Assembly (NCBI GenBank): GCA_030605085.1
Contig: JAUWBH010000014.1
Location: forward strand, 1-54,040
From: Promethearchaeota archaeon
Lineage (GTDB): Archaea; Asgardarchaeota; Lokiarchaeia; Sigynarchaeales; SOKP01
Direction of reading: 5' to 3'
DNA length: 54,040 nt
A program made the translations under genes and the position numbers. This document shows, piece by piece, positions 36,205 to 45,937 of this stretch (positions are counted from its first letter, which is position 1; each line of letters begins with the position of its first letter). Below the pieces are notes generated by a model, which ran no database searches, was not told the DNA's origin, and worked only from the letters and a program-made list of their open reading frames with translations.

Positions 36205-37302
36205 TTATTTGCCGTTTCGTTTCTTATCCCATAACTTTTTTATTGATAGAGCTTTCTTATAAAGATTTTCGATTTTATCTCCAATCTTAGTAAAGTCGTG
36301 TAATTCTACAGCGGTTTTATAAGCATTTTCTATAATTTTATTTCTAAAATTAATATCGGATAAAACTTTTTGGATACCCATAACAAAATCATCCACATTT
36401 TTTGCTTTATAGCAAGAGTGATTATTTTCTACCCAATCGTAAGCCGGTAAATCGCTTACAACCATTGGAAGCTTACAAATTGCTGCCTCTATAAGTGGTA
36501 TACCCTGATTCTCAACTCTTGATGTGTTCAAAAACATGTCTGCTCCATAATAAGGTTCGCGTATATCATCGTAAAATCCTGTAAAAATAACATTCTTCAG
36601 TTTTAATGCCTCGTCAATATCTGGGTTCTTATTAATGGGACCAATCCATATAAAATAATAATTTGGAAACATTTTAGCAACTTTTCCGAAGGTATCAACT
36701 CCTTTTTTCTTCCAACTTAATCCTACATTAATAATAAGTGTTGCATCTAAGGGAATACTATATTTTTTTTTTAAATAATCTCGAAATTTAGGTCGAAATT
36801 CGTCTTTCTTTTTAAATTTCTCAATTCGAATTCCATTGCTTACTGCATAGATTGGATATGTCATAGTTGATTGTATATTTTCTATACATTGTTTCGAATA
36901 TGTGCTAGGAGTAATTAAAAGATGAGCGGTTCCATATAATATTTTTAACCAATATTTAAAAATTGTATTAAATATTGGTTTATCGGGTAAAAAATTTCCT
37001 TTTAAATCTTCTAAAGTAGTGTGGGCGTGTAATACAACTGCAGCTCTATCGCTAAACTTCTTTTTAAATTTTTTTACTTTCATGTATGTTAGTGGATCAA
37101 AAGTTGGAGCAGCGATAATATCGATATTTCCATTTTTAACCCATTCTGGTTCTTTTGATCCTTTTTCAGTGTTCCAAACATTATGTCCTCTATTTCCAAG
37201 TTCTTGGATTACATCATTGGTGTTTGTTTCTATTCCTCCTACATGTTTGATATTTGTGCGATTTTTATACCAAGCAAAATTGACAATAAAAATAATATTC
37301 AT
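36205..37302 (-). CDS. glycosyltransferase family 4 (GT-B)
   Basis: 365 residues. The N-terminal G-G-I-E-T-N-T acceptor-side loop and the later I-N-V-G-L-S-W-K-K-K-G-V-D-T and N-T-S-R-V-E-N-Q-G-I-P-L-I-E-A segments are GT4 hallmarks; the last carries a variant of E-x7-E. A cytosolic enzyme adding sugars to surface glycans is likely. It is divergent from the neighbouring plus-strand cofactor operon (59 bases between starts). Confidence 0.8.
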   Translation of the reverse strand: MNIIFIVNFAWYKNRTNIKHVGGIETNTNDVIQELGNRGHNVWNTEKGSKEPEWVKNGNIDIIAAPTFDPLTYMKVKKFKKKFSDRAAVVLHAHTTLEDLKGNFLPDKPIFNTIFKYWLKILYGTAHLLITPSTYSKQCIENIQSTMTYPIYAVSNGIRIEKFKKKDEFRPKFRDYLKKKYSIPLDATLIINVGLSWKKKGVDTFGKVAKMFPNYYFIWIGPINKNPDIDEALKLKNVIFTGFYDDIREPYYGADMFLNTSRVENQGIPLIEAAICKLPMVVSDLPAYDWVENNHSCYKAKNVDDFVMGIQKVLSDINFRNKIIENAYKTAVELHDFTKIGDKIENLYKKALSIKKLWDKKRNGK

Positions 37303-37361
37303 TAGTTTATTTTATGAAATTTAGGAAAAAAATATTTACTTAATTAAAATTAAGAAAAATA

Positions 37362-38360
37362 ATGACGATAGAGAAGATTAGAGTTTCAATAGGTTCTGCT
37401 GCAGTTTTAGGATTAGAGACTATAGAATTTAAAGATCCTCCTACTACTTGCTACATTATGACATTTAAATCGGGGCATTGTAAAGCAAACTGTGGTTTCT
37501 GTCCTCAAGCGCGAGAGTCCGATAGTTCTACATACAAGCTCTCCCGTATTTATTGGCCAATATATCCTTTCAAGGATTTTTTAACTAAATTAAGGTATGT
37601 AACTCCACTAAAAAGGTTTAAAAGAATTTGTGTTCAAACGCTTAATTATCCCGAAAATTTTGCAGATCTAATGGAAATTATTACTCATATTAAAAGAAGT
37701 TCAGATATCCCTATCTCAGTAGCAATTCCTCCGATTGCTCGAGAAGAATTATCAGAACTAAAATTAAAAGGAGTTCAAAGGGTTGGAATTGCTTTAGACG
37801 GCGCAACACCAGAAATTTTTGAAAAAATTAAGGGAAAAGAGGTTAATGGCCCGTATAGATGGGAGACCCATCTTCAATGTTTAAAAGACGCTGTAGACAT
37901 TTTTTCTGAGGGTTATGTAAGTACTCACATTATAGTCGGATTAGGGGAAACTCAAAAAGATATTATAAAGCTTATAATAAAGCTTAAAAGTCTCAAGATT
38001 TTACCTGGATTGTTTGCGTTTACTCCGGTAAAAGGAACAAAATTTGAAAGTGTGGAACAACCAGATGTAATAAATTTTCGAAAAGTACAACTTGGTCGAT
38101 ACCTTATTTTGAATAAAGATAAAGAATTAGGCGATTTTGCTTTTAACTCAAAAGGAGAAATCATTAATATTAATATAAATAAAAATGATTTGAGGAATCT
38201 TGTAGAAGAAGACGAAGCATTCTTAACTTCTGGTTGTCCTGGTTGTAATCGACCCTATTATACATCAAAACCATCAGGTCCGATATATAATTATCCAAGA
38301 AAATTAAAAGAGAACGAAAAAGAGGAAATCTTTAATTCCTTACAAAGATTTGTTAAATAG
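37362..38360 (+). CDS. radical SAM protein, BioB-like; probable lipoyl synthase component (LipS type)
   Basis: 332 residues. The SAM-binding cluster motif C-K-A-N-C-G-F-C-P-Q-A-R sits at about 40-51, followed by BioB-like E-S-D. A second cysteine set near the C-terminus (S-G-C-P-G-C-N-R-P-Y) may hold an auxiliary iron-sulfur cluster. It directly precedes a lipoate/octanoyl transferase and a second radical SAM gene. In Thermococcus kodakarensis two different radical SAM proteins, LipS1 and LipS2, together form a lipoyl synthase unrelated to LipA. This cluster fits that system. Which of the two this one is I leave open. Confidence 0.7.
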   Translation: MTIEKIRVSIGSAAVLGLETIEFKDPPTTCYIMTFKSGHCKANCGFCPQARESDSSTYKLSRIYWPIYPFKDFLTKLRYVTPLKRFKRICVQTLNYPENFADLMEIITHIKRSSDIPISVAIPPIAREELSELKLKGVQRVGIALDGATPEIFEKIKGKEVNGPYRWETHLQCLKDAVDIFSEGYVSTHIIVGLGETQKDIIKLIIKLKSLKILPGLFAFTPVKGTKFESVEQPDVINFRKVQLGRYLILNKDKELGDFAFNSKGEIINININKNDLRNLVEEDEAFLTSGCPGCNRPYYTSKPSGPIYNYPRKLKENEKEEIFNSLQRFVK

Positions 38361-38403
38361 TAATATTAGCAAAATTGAACAAATAATAATTTTTTGGGAT
38401 TGT

Positions 38404-39183
38404 ATGGATGCTTGGCGGTTTTTGCCTTTAGATATCAGAGATGGTTTTTGGAATATGGCGCTTGATGAAGCCATTCTAAAGGCAGTTATAGAAAAGAGAT
38501 CGCCTAACACATTACATTTTTACAAATGGAATCCTTCTACGATAAGTCTTGGAAGAAATCAAAGTTTTTCAGAGGAGGTAGTCGAAAAAGTTGCTAAGGA
38601 AAAAGGTTTTAACATTGTTAGACGGATTACAGGAGGAGGAACTGTATTTCACGACTCCAACGGCGAAATTACATATTCTATTGTTTGTCCAATAAAATTT
38701 TTAGAAAACCTAAATGCGCATAAAGTATTGGATCAATTTGAGTTAATTACTCAAGGTATAGTAGCAGGTCTTATAAATTTTGGATTAAAACCTGAGAAAG
38801 GAAAAGTACATTGTCCAGTTCTATTTATTGACGGAAAAAAGTTTTCAGGAAATGCCCAAGTTAGAAAAAGAGGGTATATACTTCAACATGGAACGATTTT
38901 ATTAAAAATCGATCCAGAACTCATGTATTCTGTGTTAAAAGCACCTTATATTGTAAGTCAATCAAAGATGGTCAAATCTGTTTATGCAAAATGTATAGGG
39001 ATTAGAGATTTATTAGAAAATTATAATGAAGAAAAGTTTCTATCTTCGTTAATAGTAGGATTTGAAAATACATTAGGAATTAAATTAAAAGTAGGAGCAT
39101 TTTCAGATTACGAATTCAAGATTGCTGAAAAATTAGTAGATGAGAGATATTCAAATATAAAATGGTTAAAAAAATTTGAGTGA
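38404..39183 (+). CDS. lipoate-protein ligase / octanoyltransferase (LplA/LipM family)
   Basis: About 259 residues from ATG 38404 (M-D-A-W-R-F-L). A TTG further upstream would add 18 residues that do not fit the family. It shows R-R-I-T-G-G-G-T-V-F-H-D (lipoyl-binding loop, about 77-88), G-K-K-F-S-G-N-A-Q (catalytic Lys region) and H-G-T-I-L-L. The fold attaches lipoate or octanoate to a carrier lysine. With the flanking radical SAM genes it probably supplies the octanoylated substrate for sulfur insertion. It overlaps the next start by 8 bases. Confidence 0.85.
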   Translation: MDAWRFLPLDIRDGFWNMALDEAILKAVIEKRSPNTLHFYKWNPSTISLGRNQSFSEEVVEKVAKEKGFNIVRRITGGGTVFHDSNGEITYSIVCPIKFLENLNAHKVLDQFELITQGIVAGLINFGLKPEKGKVHCPVLFIDGKKFSGNAQVRKRGYILQHGTILLKIDPELMYSVLKAPYIVSQSKMVKSVYAKCIGIRDLLENYNEEKFLSSLIVGFENTLGIKLKVGAFSDYEFKIAEKLVDERYSNIKWLKKFE

Positions 39184-40231
39184 TTCGTTAGATTTATTAG
39201 AAAAAATTAAAGCTAAAAAGGCAAAGTGGTCAGATTTTTCGAAATTTTTGAAATTAGATTTTAAAGAATTAAAACCTTTCCTCAAATTAGCTCAAGAAAT
39301 TAAATTTCAGAATTTTGGCAACAAATTGAAGATTTATATACCTAATAAGAAATTTCCTGCAATTAGTGTTACAGGTAGGGAGTGCGCTTTACATTGCGAG
39401 CACTGTAATGAAAAATACTTACATAATATGAAACCTATTTTAAATAGTATTGATTTAGAAAACTTTTTACTTGAACATGCGAAAAATGGAGGGATTGGTG
39501 TATTACTTTCTGGAGGATGCGAACCAGATGGTTCTGTTCCTTTATTAAATTTTTTAGACACAATTAAAAAAGTAAAAAATCAAACTGATTTAATTATCAA
39601 TACTCATACAGGTTTATTGAACGAAGAAACAGCAAAAAAATTAGCAGATGCTAAAGTTGATATTGTATCTTTTGACATAAATGTGGACGAAGACATTATT
39701 AAAAATATATATCATTTAGATAAGGATTTAAAGGATTATAAACGCGCTATAAATTTATTAAATAAATATCAATTGAACATTGTTCCTCATATTTGTATCG
39801 GTCTGTATTATGGAAAATTACATAAAGAATTAGAATCTTTAAAATTTATCAAAGAGACAAATATCGATCCTAATCTAATAGTTATAATCGCATTGATACC
39901 TCCTAAAAGTTCGCGAATGCTATTTGAGAGACCAAAACCAGTTGACATAGCAAAAGTAATTTCTGTCGTAAGATTTTTATTCCCTAAAACAGAGATTTCA
40001 TTAGGATGCATGAGACCAAGAGGAAATATAAAGTGTGATATTGAGAAAAATGCTATAAGAGCGGGAATTACTAGGATTGAAATACCTTCAAAAAAAACTC
40101 TATTATGGCTCAATAAAACACATCCAGATATCAATTTGAAATTTTATTCAGCATGCTGTGCAATCCCACACGAGTTTGAAAAATTTGCCAAAAGTAATGT
40201 TGCTGATATTAGAAGATATATAAATATTTAA
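39176..40231 (+). CDS. radical SAM protein; probable second lipoyl synthase component (LipS type)
   Basis: 351 residues from a TTG start overlapping the transferase gene. The cluster motif is C-A-L-H-C-E-H-C-N (about 71-79), then a long TIM-barrel-like body with L-L-S-G-G-C-E-P-D-G and I-V-P-H-I-C-I-G. Extra cysteines (G-C-M-R-P, A-C-C-A-I-P near the C-terminus) suggest an auxiliary cluster. Tight linkage with the two upstream genes supports joint work in lipoate synthesis. Molecular role is inferred from context. Confidence 0.7.
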   Translation: MSDSLDLLEKIKAKKAKWSDFSKFLKLDFKELKPFLKLAQEIKFQNFGNKLKIYIPNKKFPAISVTGRECALHCEHCNEKYLHNMKPILNSIDLENFLLEHAKNGGIGVLLSGGCEPDGSVPLLNFLDTIKKVKNQTDLIINTHTGLLNEETAKKLADAKVDIVSFDINVDEDIIKNIYHLDKDLKDYKRAINLLNKYQLNIVPHICIGLYYGKLHKELESLKFIKETNIDPNLIVIIALIPPKSSRMLFERPKPVDIAKVISVVRFLFPKTEISLGCMRPRGNIKCDIEKNAIRAGITRIEIPSKKTLLWLNKTHPDINLKFYSACCAIPHEFEKFAKSNVADIRRYINI

Positions 40232-40249
40232 GTATAAATTTGAAATATT

Positions 40250-40684
40250 ATGGACAAGTTGGAGATTATTAAAGAAAAATTCAAAAACGATAAATTTGCT
40301 CAGAGTCTTGGAATAAAATTAGACGAGCTTACAGAGGATACTGTAAAAATGCACATGGAATTAATACCAGAAATGAATAACTTTAATGGGAGGCCACACG
40401 GAGGAACGATTTATGCTTTGGCTGACGCGGCTTTTTCTATTGTTGGTAATAATCAAAATAACATTTCAGTTGCTTTAGATTGCAATATATATTACCACGC
40501 AAGCCCAAATCTGGGTCAGATTCTTTATGTGATAGGTCAGCGAGTTAAACAAACCCGAAAAATTGGAACATATATGTTTACTATTTATACGATGGAGAAT
40601 GAAAAAGAGAACAAAGTAGCAACTATGATGAGCAATTTATATAGAACTGGGAAACCACACGACCCAAATATAGAAATTGAGTAA
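40250..40684 (+). CDS. PaaI-type hotdog-fold thioesterase
   Basis: 144 residues. The hotdog signature is G-R-P-H-G-G-T-I-Y-A-L-A-D-A-A-F (about 44-59), with the catalytic-type H-G-G and Asp of PaaI enzymes. It hydrolyses acyl-CoA or similar thioesters. It sits between the lipoate and F420 genes in one operon (18 bases after the radical SAM gene, 9 before the next). Its substrate is not clear. Confidence 0.8.
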   Translation: MDKLEIIKEKFKNDKFAQSLGIKLDELTEDTVKMHMELIPEMNNFNGRPHGGTIYALADAAFSIVGNNQNNISVALDCNIYYHASPNLGQILYVIGQRVKQTRKIGTYMFTIYTMENEKENKVATMMSNLYRTGKPHDPNIEIE

Positions 40685-40693
40685 TAGTAAGAT

Positions 40694-42112
40694 ATGACAA
40701 ATGAAGTATCCATAATTGGTCTCGAAGGAATACCACTTATAAAACCTGGGGATAATATTCCAAATATTATTCTCGAAGCATTAAATAGGAATAATCTCAT
40801 TTTAGAGAATGGAGATATTTTAGTTATTGCTCAATCAATAATTTCCAAGAGTACTGATAGGATTAGAAATTTAAAAGAGATTATTCCAAACAAAGAAACC
40901 CTCGAAATTTATAAAAAAATTACACCTAAAGCGAAAAATGCAGGAATCCCAATCAAAGAACCAGAACTGATTCAAGCAATTTTAGATGAAGCTAAAGAAA
41001 TCATTAGAGCAGAGCATGTGTTAATTACGGAAACTAAGCACGGATTTATATGCGCAAATGCAGGAATCGATAAGTCAAATGTTGAGGGTAAAGATAACAT
41101 TACTTTATTACCAGAAAATCCAGACGAAGAAGCGGATAAGATTAGAAAGGTATTAAAAGACGAAACTGAAAAAAATGTAGCAATAATCATTTCAGACTCC
41201 TTCGGAAGAGCATTTAGAGTTGGAGCTACAGGTGTAGCGATAGGAGTTGCTGGGATTAATCCTATTTTAGATAAGAGGGGTCATCGCGATTTGTTTGGAC
41301 ACGAGCTCCAAAGCACCATCATTGGTCAAGTAGATAATATTGCTTCAGCTGCTCAATTAGTCATGGGAGAGGCAGACGAGGGTTTACCTGTCATTTTAAT
41401 TAGAGGATATAAATTTGAATTAACTGAGAATGCTTCAATAAAGCCTGTATTAAGGGACAAAAAAATTGATTTATTTCTGGAGAAGAATAAAAGTATTCAA
41501 TTTGCCAATATCTTAAAAGAGCGAAGAAGTTATAAGTTAAAATTCAATTCTAAAGTTGTAGATGAGAAAATTATAGTGGATTGCATTGATCTCGCTAGAT
41601 GGGCTCCAAGTGCGCATAATGGTCAGTTTTGGCGCTACATTCTTTTGGAAAAAGGTAAGATTCGTGAAAGATTAATTGATAACATGAATGAAAAGTTAAA
41701 GAGAGATTTGCTAAAAGATGGAAAATCAGAATTATTCATTCGAAACAAAATCAAGAAAACTAGGAGAAATTTTCAAGAAGCGCCATATTTGATTTTATTA
41801 TGTTTAGATACAACAGAGTTAGAAAAATATCCCGATCCCGAACGGTATGAAAATGAATTCATTTTAGGGGTTCAAAGTATAAGTGCATCCGCAACATATT
41901 TACTACTCGCCTTTCAAATGAATAATTTAGCGGCGTGTTGGTATTGTGCTCCATTATTTTCAAAGGAAATAATTAAAGATAACTTAAATTTACCAGATTC
42001 TTACATCCCTATGGCATTCATAGCTGTAGGATATCCTTTAAAAAAAATTGAAGCTCCCGAGCGCAAAAAAGTAGATGATATATTTTTCAAACTAAAAAAA
42101 CAATTGAAATGA
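40694..42112 (+). CDS. cofE: F420-0:gamma-glutamyl ligase fused to a nitroreductase domain (FbiB-like)
   Basis: 472 residues. Residues 1-250 are CofE: G-L-E-G-I-P-L-I-K-P-G-D near the start, then I-S-D-S-F-G-R-A-F-R-V-G-A-T-G-V-A-I-G. Residues about 275-472 are an FMN nitroreductase domain, beginning with R-R-S-Y-K and A-R-W-A-P-S-A-H-N-G-Q-F-W-R. This two-domain order is that of mycobacterial FbiB, whose second domain reduces dehydro-F420-0 while the first adds glutamates. Archaeal CofE is usually single-domain. CofD follows 6 bases later. Confidence 0.88.
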   Translation: MTNEVSIIGLEGIPLIKPGDNIPNIILEALNRNNLILENGDILVIAQSIISKSTDRIRNLKEIIPNKETLEIYKKITPKAKNAGIPIKEPELIQAILDEAKEIIRAEHVLITETKHGFICANAGIDKSNVEGKDNITLLPENPDEEADKIRKVLKDETEKNVAIIISDSFGRAFRVGATGVAIGVAGINPILDKRGHRDLFGHELQSTIIGQVDNIASAAQLVMGEADEGLPVILIRGYKFELTENASIKPVLRDKKIDLFLEKNKSIQFANILKERRSYKLKFNSKVVDEKIIVDCIDLARWAPSAHNGQFWRYILLEKGKIRERLIDNMNEKLKRDLLKDGKSELFIRNKIKKTRRNFQEAPYLILLCLDTTELEKYPDPERYENEFILGVQSISASATYLLLAFQMNNLAACWYCAPLFSKEIIKDNLNLPDSYIPMAFIAVGYPLKKIEAPERKKVDDIFFKLKKQLK

Positions 42113-42118
42113 AGAGGT

Positions 42119-43051
42119 ATGAGCGAACATTATTACTTAGTGTTAGCTGGCGGAGTTGGAGCAGCAAAATTCATAGAAGGATTAGCTAATGTAGTTAACC
42201 CCGAGCAACTTAAAATCATTGTAAATACTGGTGATGATATAGAATTATTTGGTCTAAAAATCTGCCCTGATTTGGATATAATAACTTATACTTTAGCAAA
42301 TGTTGTCGATAAAGAAAAAGGTTGGGGATTTATTAATGAATCTTTTAATTGTTTGGGTATTTTGAAAAATTATTACGATATTGGGTGGTTTAACGCAGGA
42401 GACAAAGATTTAGCTACACACATTTACCGTAGTGATTTATTTAAGCAAGGATTTAATAAAGCAGAAATTACAAGTAAAATTTGTGAAAAATTAGGTGTAA
42501 AATCTCAACTGATTCCAATGTATAATGAACCTGTAGAAACATTTATTAAAACACCAATAGGGACTATGCATTTTGAGGAATATTTCATAAAACATCGATT
42601 CGAACCCGAGATTCTCGATGTAGAATTTAGAGGAATTGAGCAGGCAAAACCCGTTGATGGTATTCTGAAATTTATAAAAAATTCGAAGAGAATAATCATT
42701 TGTCCTTCTAATCCTATTGTTTCAATCGGTACAATACTACAAATAAAAAACATTAAAGAAGCTCTTATAAAAGTAAAAAGTAAGGTTTTCGCGATTAGTC
42801 CTATAATAGCTGGTTCGCCAGTTAAGGGACCTGCTGATAGATTAATGAGAAGCATAGGTTTAGAAGTCTCTTGCGTCGGAGTAGCGAAATATTATAAAGA
42901 ATTTTTAGGTCATTTTGTTATAGATAGTAATGATTGTAATTTAAAAGTAAAAATTAAAAATTTAGGTATAAAAGTATATTGTTTTGACACTTTAATGACA
43001 AATTTGAATAAAAAAATAGAATTAGCACAGTTCATTATTAATTTAAAGTAA
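42119..43051 (+). CDS. cofD: 2-phospho-L-lactate / phosphoenolpyruvate transferase (CofD/FbiA)
   Basis: 310 residues. The CofD family opening L-A-G-G-V-G-A-A-K-F (about 8-17) is followed by V-N-T-G-D-D-I-E-L-F-G-L (about 36-47), C-P-S-N-P-I-V-S-I-G and S-P-I-I-A-G-S-P-V-K-G-P-A. The enzyme joins the activated three-carbon unit to Fo, giving F420-0 or dehydro-F420-0. Partner CofE-nitroreductase is upstream. The enzymes making Fo and the activated donor are not in the window. Confidence 0.92.
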   Translation: MSEHYYLVLAGGVGAAKFIEGLANVVNPEQLKIIVNTGDDIELFGLKICPDLDIITYTLANVVDKEKGWGFINESFNCLGILKNYYDIGWFNAGDKDLATHIYRSDLFKQGFNKAEITSKICEKLGVKSQLIPMYNEPVETFIKTPIGTMHFEEYFIKHRFEPEILDVEFRGIEQAKPVDGILKFIKNSKRIIICPSNPIVSIGTILQIKNIKEALIKVKSKVFAISPIIAGSPVKGPADRLMRSIGLEVSCVGVAKYYKEFLGHFVIDSNDCNLKVKIKNLGIKVYCFDTLMTNLNKKIELAQFIINLK

Positions 43052-43074
43052 GGAATAAAAAATTAAAGGTAAAG

Positions 43075-44523
43075 TTAAGCTGTTTCTGTCGCAACTGTCT
43101 CAGTTTCGACACCACTTTCTTCTTGTTCTTCCTTTACTTCTTCCGTTTTGACATAATCTCCAACAGATGTAAGAATTTCTTTAATGCGTCCTTCTTGTTT
43201 TAACCTTATTATCAAATTTCTATGCTTAGAGTAACTAATTAATTGAGCTATCACAGGAAAAATCAAAATGAATGGAATCAAAAGTATCAAAATAGCTTCA
43301 GGTGAGTACATCTCTACGCTTTCGGTGATTGCTGGAGGAAGATTAAAAACATTAACAAAAAACCAGCGTGGATGTATAATGATATAGCTTATCGCTATAA
43401 GCAAACTAAGGCGGAAGGCAAAAGTGAAGGCTGTAGAAGTTGCTAGGTTTTTTGCTCTTGGTGCCGAGCTTTTCGCGGTCAATGTCTCATTAGCTTCAGG
43501 ATCTTCTCGAAATAATTTATTTACATAGTGTCCTAATTTCCTTGTTTTTGACGCAGCAGAAACTAATTTCTTCTCCTCTTCTTCTAACTTTTTCCTCTCT
43601 ATCATTTCTTTTATGTACGAAAATCTTTCTCCAACCTTAGCGAAAAATTTTCCGACTGTTTCTTTTTCTTCCAATTTAAGTTCTTTTCTTCTTTTTTGTG
43701 CCTCTTCTTTAATTTTGTCAACGGATAAGGTTATGGCTTTTGATTCTTTGCTCAACACATCTAACTGTCTTTCTAATCTTGCACTTCTTTCCAAGGATGG
43801 ACGAGTTACCATATCTGTATAATTAATTTGAAATGACATTTCCAAATAAATATAACACATTATAGCAAGAAGGGTTCCGGAGGATAATAAAAAGGCAAAA
43901 AAATCATTAAGAGGTATCTTAGTTAATTTGGGAGATACAGGGTTTATTAAATCTTCTAAAACCTCAGGTTGAATCAATAATAAAATCAGCATATCCTTCA
44001 AACCAAAAACCATTAAAGGAATGATAATCATCATTACTAAGCTACCTATTGCCACAAGATTATACTTCGGGTCGTTTTGAAAAATAGCTCTCACAAAATA
44101 TACGAAAGCAAACATGATGGCAATTTGAAATGCAAATAAGTAAAAATTGTTAAAAAATACTAATCCTTCTTCTGTGATTAAGGCAGGAGCGTCACCAATT
44201 TCAGGAGCTTCCTTTGTGGGTAAGGCAAACCACAAGCTTAAATAACCTCTAAAAAAAGATTCAACAAAATCATATATTAAAGGTGCGTTAAATATTCTTG
44301 CTACAACCCAGGCACAACCAATAGCGATTCCATATAGAAAGAAATAAAAAATGTATGCCAAAATATTTTTTAAAGCGTAGAAAAAATCGAACATAACCAA
44401 ATGTCCCGCAGAGGTCCAAAAGATTTTTCTAAAATTAAAAATTGAACTAAAAATAAATAAGATAAGGATAAAAATCAATGCGTTTACAATATTTAAAACT
44501 AATAAATATTTTCGTGCGAACAT
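43075..44523 (-). CDS. multi-pass membrane protein of the MoxR-DUF58 cluster
   Basis: 482 residues. About six helices are followed by a long charged coiled-coil loop (about 240-340), then three more helices and an acidic C-terminal tail (V-K-E-E-Q-E-E-S-G). No known catalytic motif. It ends a run of four minus-strand genes with spacings of 16 to about 160 bases. In other genomes MoxR-DUF58 clusters include such membrane partners of unknown role. Confidence 0.65.
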   Translation of the reverse strand: MFARKYLLVLNIVNALIFILILFIFSSIFNFRKIFWTSAGHLVMFDFFYALKNILAYIFYFFLYGIAIGCAWVVARIFNAPLIYDFVESFFRGYLSLWFALPTKEAPEIGDAPALITEEGLVFFNNFYLFAFQIAIMFAFVYFVRAIFQNDPKYNLVAIGSLVMMIIIPLMVFGLKDMLILLLIQPEVLEDLINPVSPKLTKIPLNDFFAFLLSSGTLLAIMCYIYLEMSFQINYTDMVTRPSLERSARLERQLDVLSKESKAITLSVDKIKEEAQKRRKELKLEEKETVGKFFAKVGERFSYIKEMIERKKLEEEEKKLVSAASKTRKLGHYVNKLFREDPEANETLTAKSSAPRAKNLATSTAFTFAFRLSLLIAISYIIIHPRWFFVNVFNLPPAITESVEMYSPEAILILLIPFILIFPVIAQLISYSKHRNLIIRLKQEGRIKEILTSVGDYVKTEEVKEEQEESGVETETVATETA

Positions 44524-44539
44524 TTTTTCATTCCACCCC

Positions 44540-45874
44540 TTAATACGCTCGCCCCTTCTTTTTGGCTTCGAGATATGTACTCAAAACAATACGCATCATA
44601 TCGTCAGGTCCTACAGTTATGATATTAACTCCAAAAGTCTTAGCTTCTTGTCTTATGGTAAGTATGTGTTCCATCATTTCTTCAGCAATTGCCTCTCCAA
44701 GTGCCTTATCCGTAGAGGATAAGTCTATTTCGTGTATCTCAAACCATGGAGAAAAGGGATTAAAAACGATTATTGTGTGATTGTAAGGTACTAATTTTTT
44801 AATGGCCATGTTAACCTCCTTAGCGTTTGCTTCCAAATCAGAAACAATAAAAATTAAAGATCGTTTACGTAATCTTCTAGTAAAATAATCTACTGCCTCA
44901 ACTATCCTGCATTTACCAGTGGGTTTAATTCTAGCAATAAAGTCTAATACTTGGTAAAAATGATCATCACCTCTACCTGGTTTTAAGAAATTAAAATTCT
45001 TTTTATCTGAGAAGGTAAACACTCCAACATTATCTCTTCGACTCAGAGCAACTTTTGTTAATAGCATACAAGCCCTTATTGCGTATTCAAATTTCGTATT
45101 CTCTATCGCACCACCAGCCATTGTTTCTGATGAGTCAATTAAAATCATAACAGTAACATCGCGTTCAGTTTCAAATTCCTTTACAATTAATTTCTGTACT
45201 CGGGCACTTGCTTTCCAGTCAATAAGACGGAATTGATCGCCGAAAACATAGCGGCGCATCATAAAAAACTCTTGACCATATCCCTTTAGCTTAGACCGTT
45301 GAATGCCGTAATTTAACTGTAGCGATCTTTTAGAACCTAAAATTTCAATTTTTTTAATATCTTCGTATGGTGGATAAACTAATACATCAGTAACGCTATC
45401 TGGAACTATTCGTTCCAACGAATTAAATCCTAATCGATCTTTCACTATTACTGTGAGAGGTCCAATCGGATATTCACCTCTTACTTTCGGTTCAAGAACA
45501 TAAGAGAATTTGATCGTGTCTTTAGGGCCAATTCTAGTTGAAATAAAGTTTTCTCCTAAAATTAATCTAAAAATCTCTGGACTATAACGGTCCCTAATCT
45601 CTACGAGATCAAAGCTATTTTTCCCTGTGTTTTTAATAATTACTTTCACATGAAGGAAGTCGTCTCTGAATATTTTTTCTTTCTCTAATTCTCTGTGAAC
45701 TTTTAATTCTTCGACATTCATTTGATAGTGGAAAAGAGGTAAGCTAATTATAGTACTGAATAATAGAAGAAGCGCAAAATATATTAAAAAATAATTAACG
45801 AAGGCAAAACCACATGCCAAGAACCAAACTGAAAAAAGAACAAGTATTCTACCTTTTCCACCTAACATAAACAA
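44540..45874 (-). CDS. DUF58 protein with VWA-like fold
   Basis: 444 residues. Two N-terminal membrane helices (about 9-45) are followed by a beta-rich part and the DUF58 core: G-Q-E-F-F-M-M-R-R-Y-V-F-G-D then R-L-I-D-W-K-A-S-A-R, and a metal-site-like M-I-L-I-D-S-S-E-T-M. DUF58 proteins work with MoxR ATPases, probably as adaptor or substrate-presenting partners at the membrane. It is co-directional with MoxR, 63 bases apart. Confidence 0.88.
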   Translation of the reverse strand: MFMLGGKGRILVLFSVWFLACGFAFVNYFLIYFALLLLFSTIISLPLFHYQMNVEELKVHRELEKEKIFRDDFLHVKVIIKNTGKNSFDLVEIRDRYSPEIFRLILGENFISTRIGPKDTIKFSYVLEPKVRGEYPIGPLTVIVKDRLGFNSLERIVPDSVTDVLVYPPYEDIKKIEILGSKRSLQLNYGIQRSKLKGYGQEFFMMRRYVFGDQFRLIDWKASARVQKLIVKEFETERDVTVMILIDSSETMAGGAIENTKFEYAIRACMLLTKVALSRRDNVGVFTFSDKKNFNFLKPGRGDDHFYQVLDFIARIKPTGKCRIVEAVDYFTRRLRKRSLIFIVSDLEANAKEVNMAIKKLVPYNHTIIVFNPFSPWFEIHEIDLSSTDKALGEAIAEEMMEHILTIRQEAKTFGVNIITVGPDDMMRIVLSTYLEAKKKGRAY

Positions 45875-45937
45875 TCACTAAAATATTAGTTGCTTTTTTT
45901 TTTTCTTCATAAAGAATACTAAATTTCCATAAATTTT

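Noticed and set aside
38350..38403. TTG 38350 as start of the lipoate transferase gene
   Set aside because: It would overlap the end of the previous gene and add residues unlike the family; ATG 38404 places the normal N-terminus.
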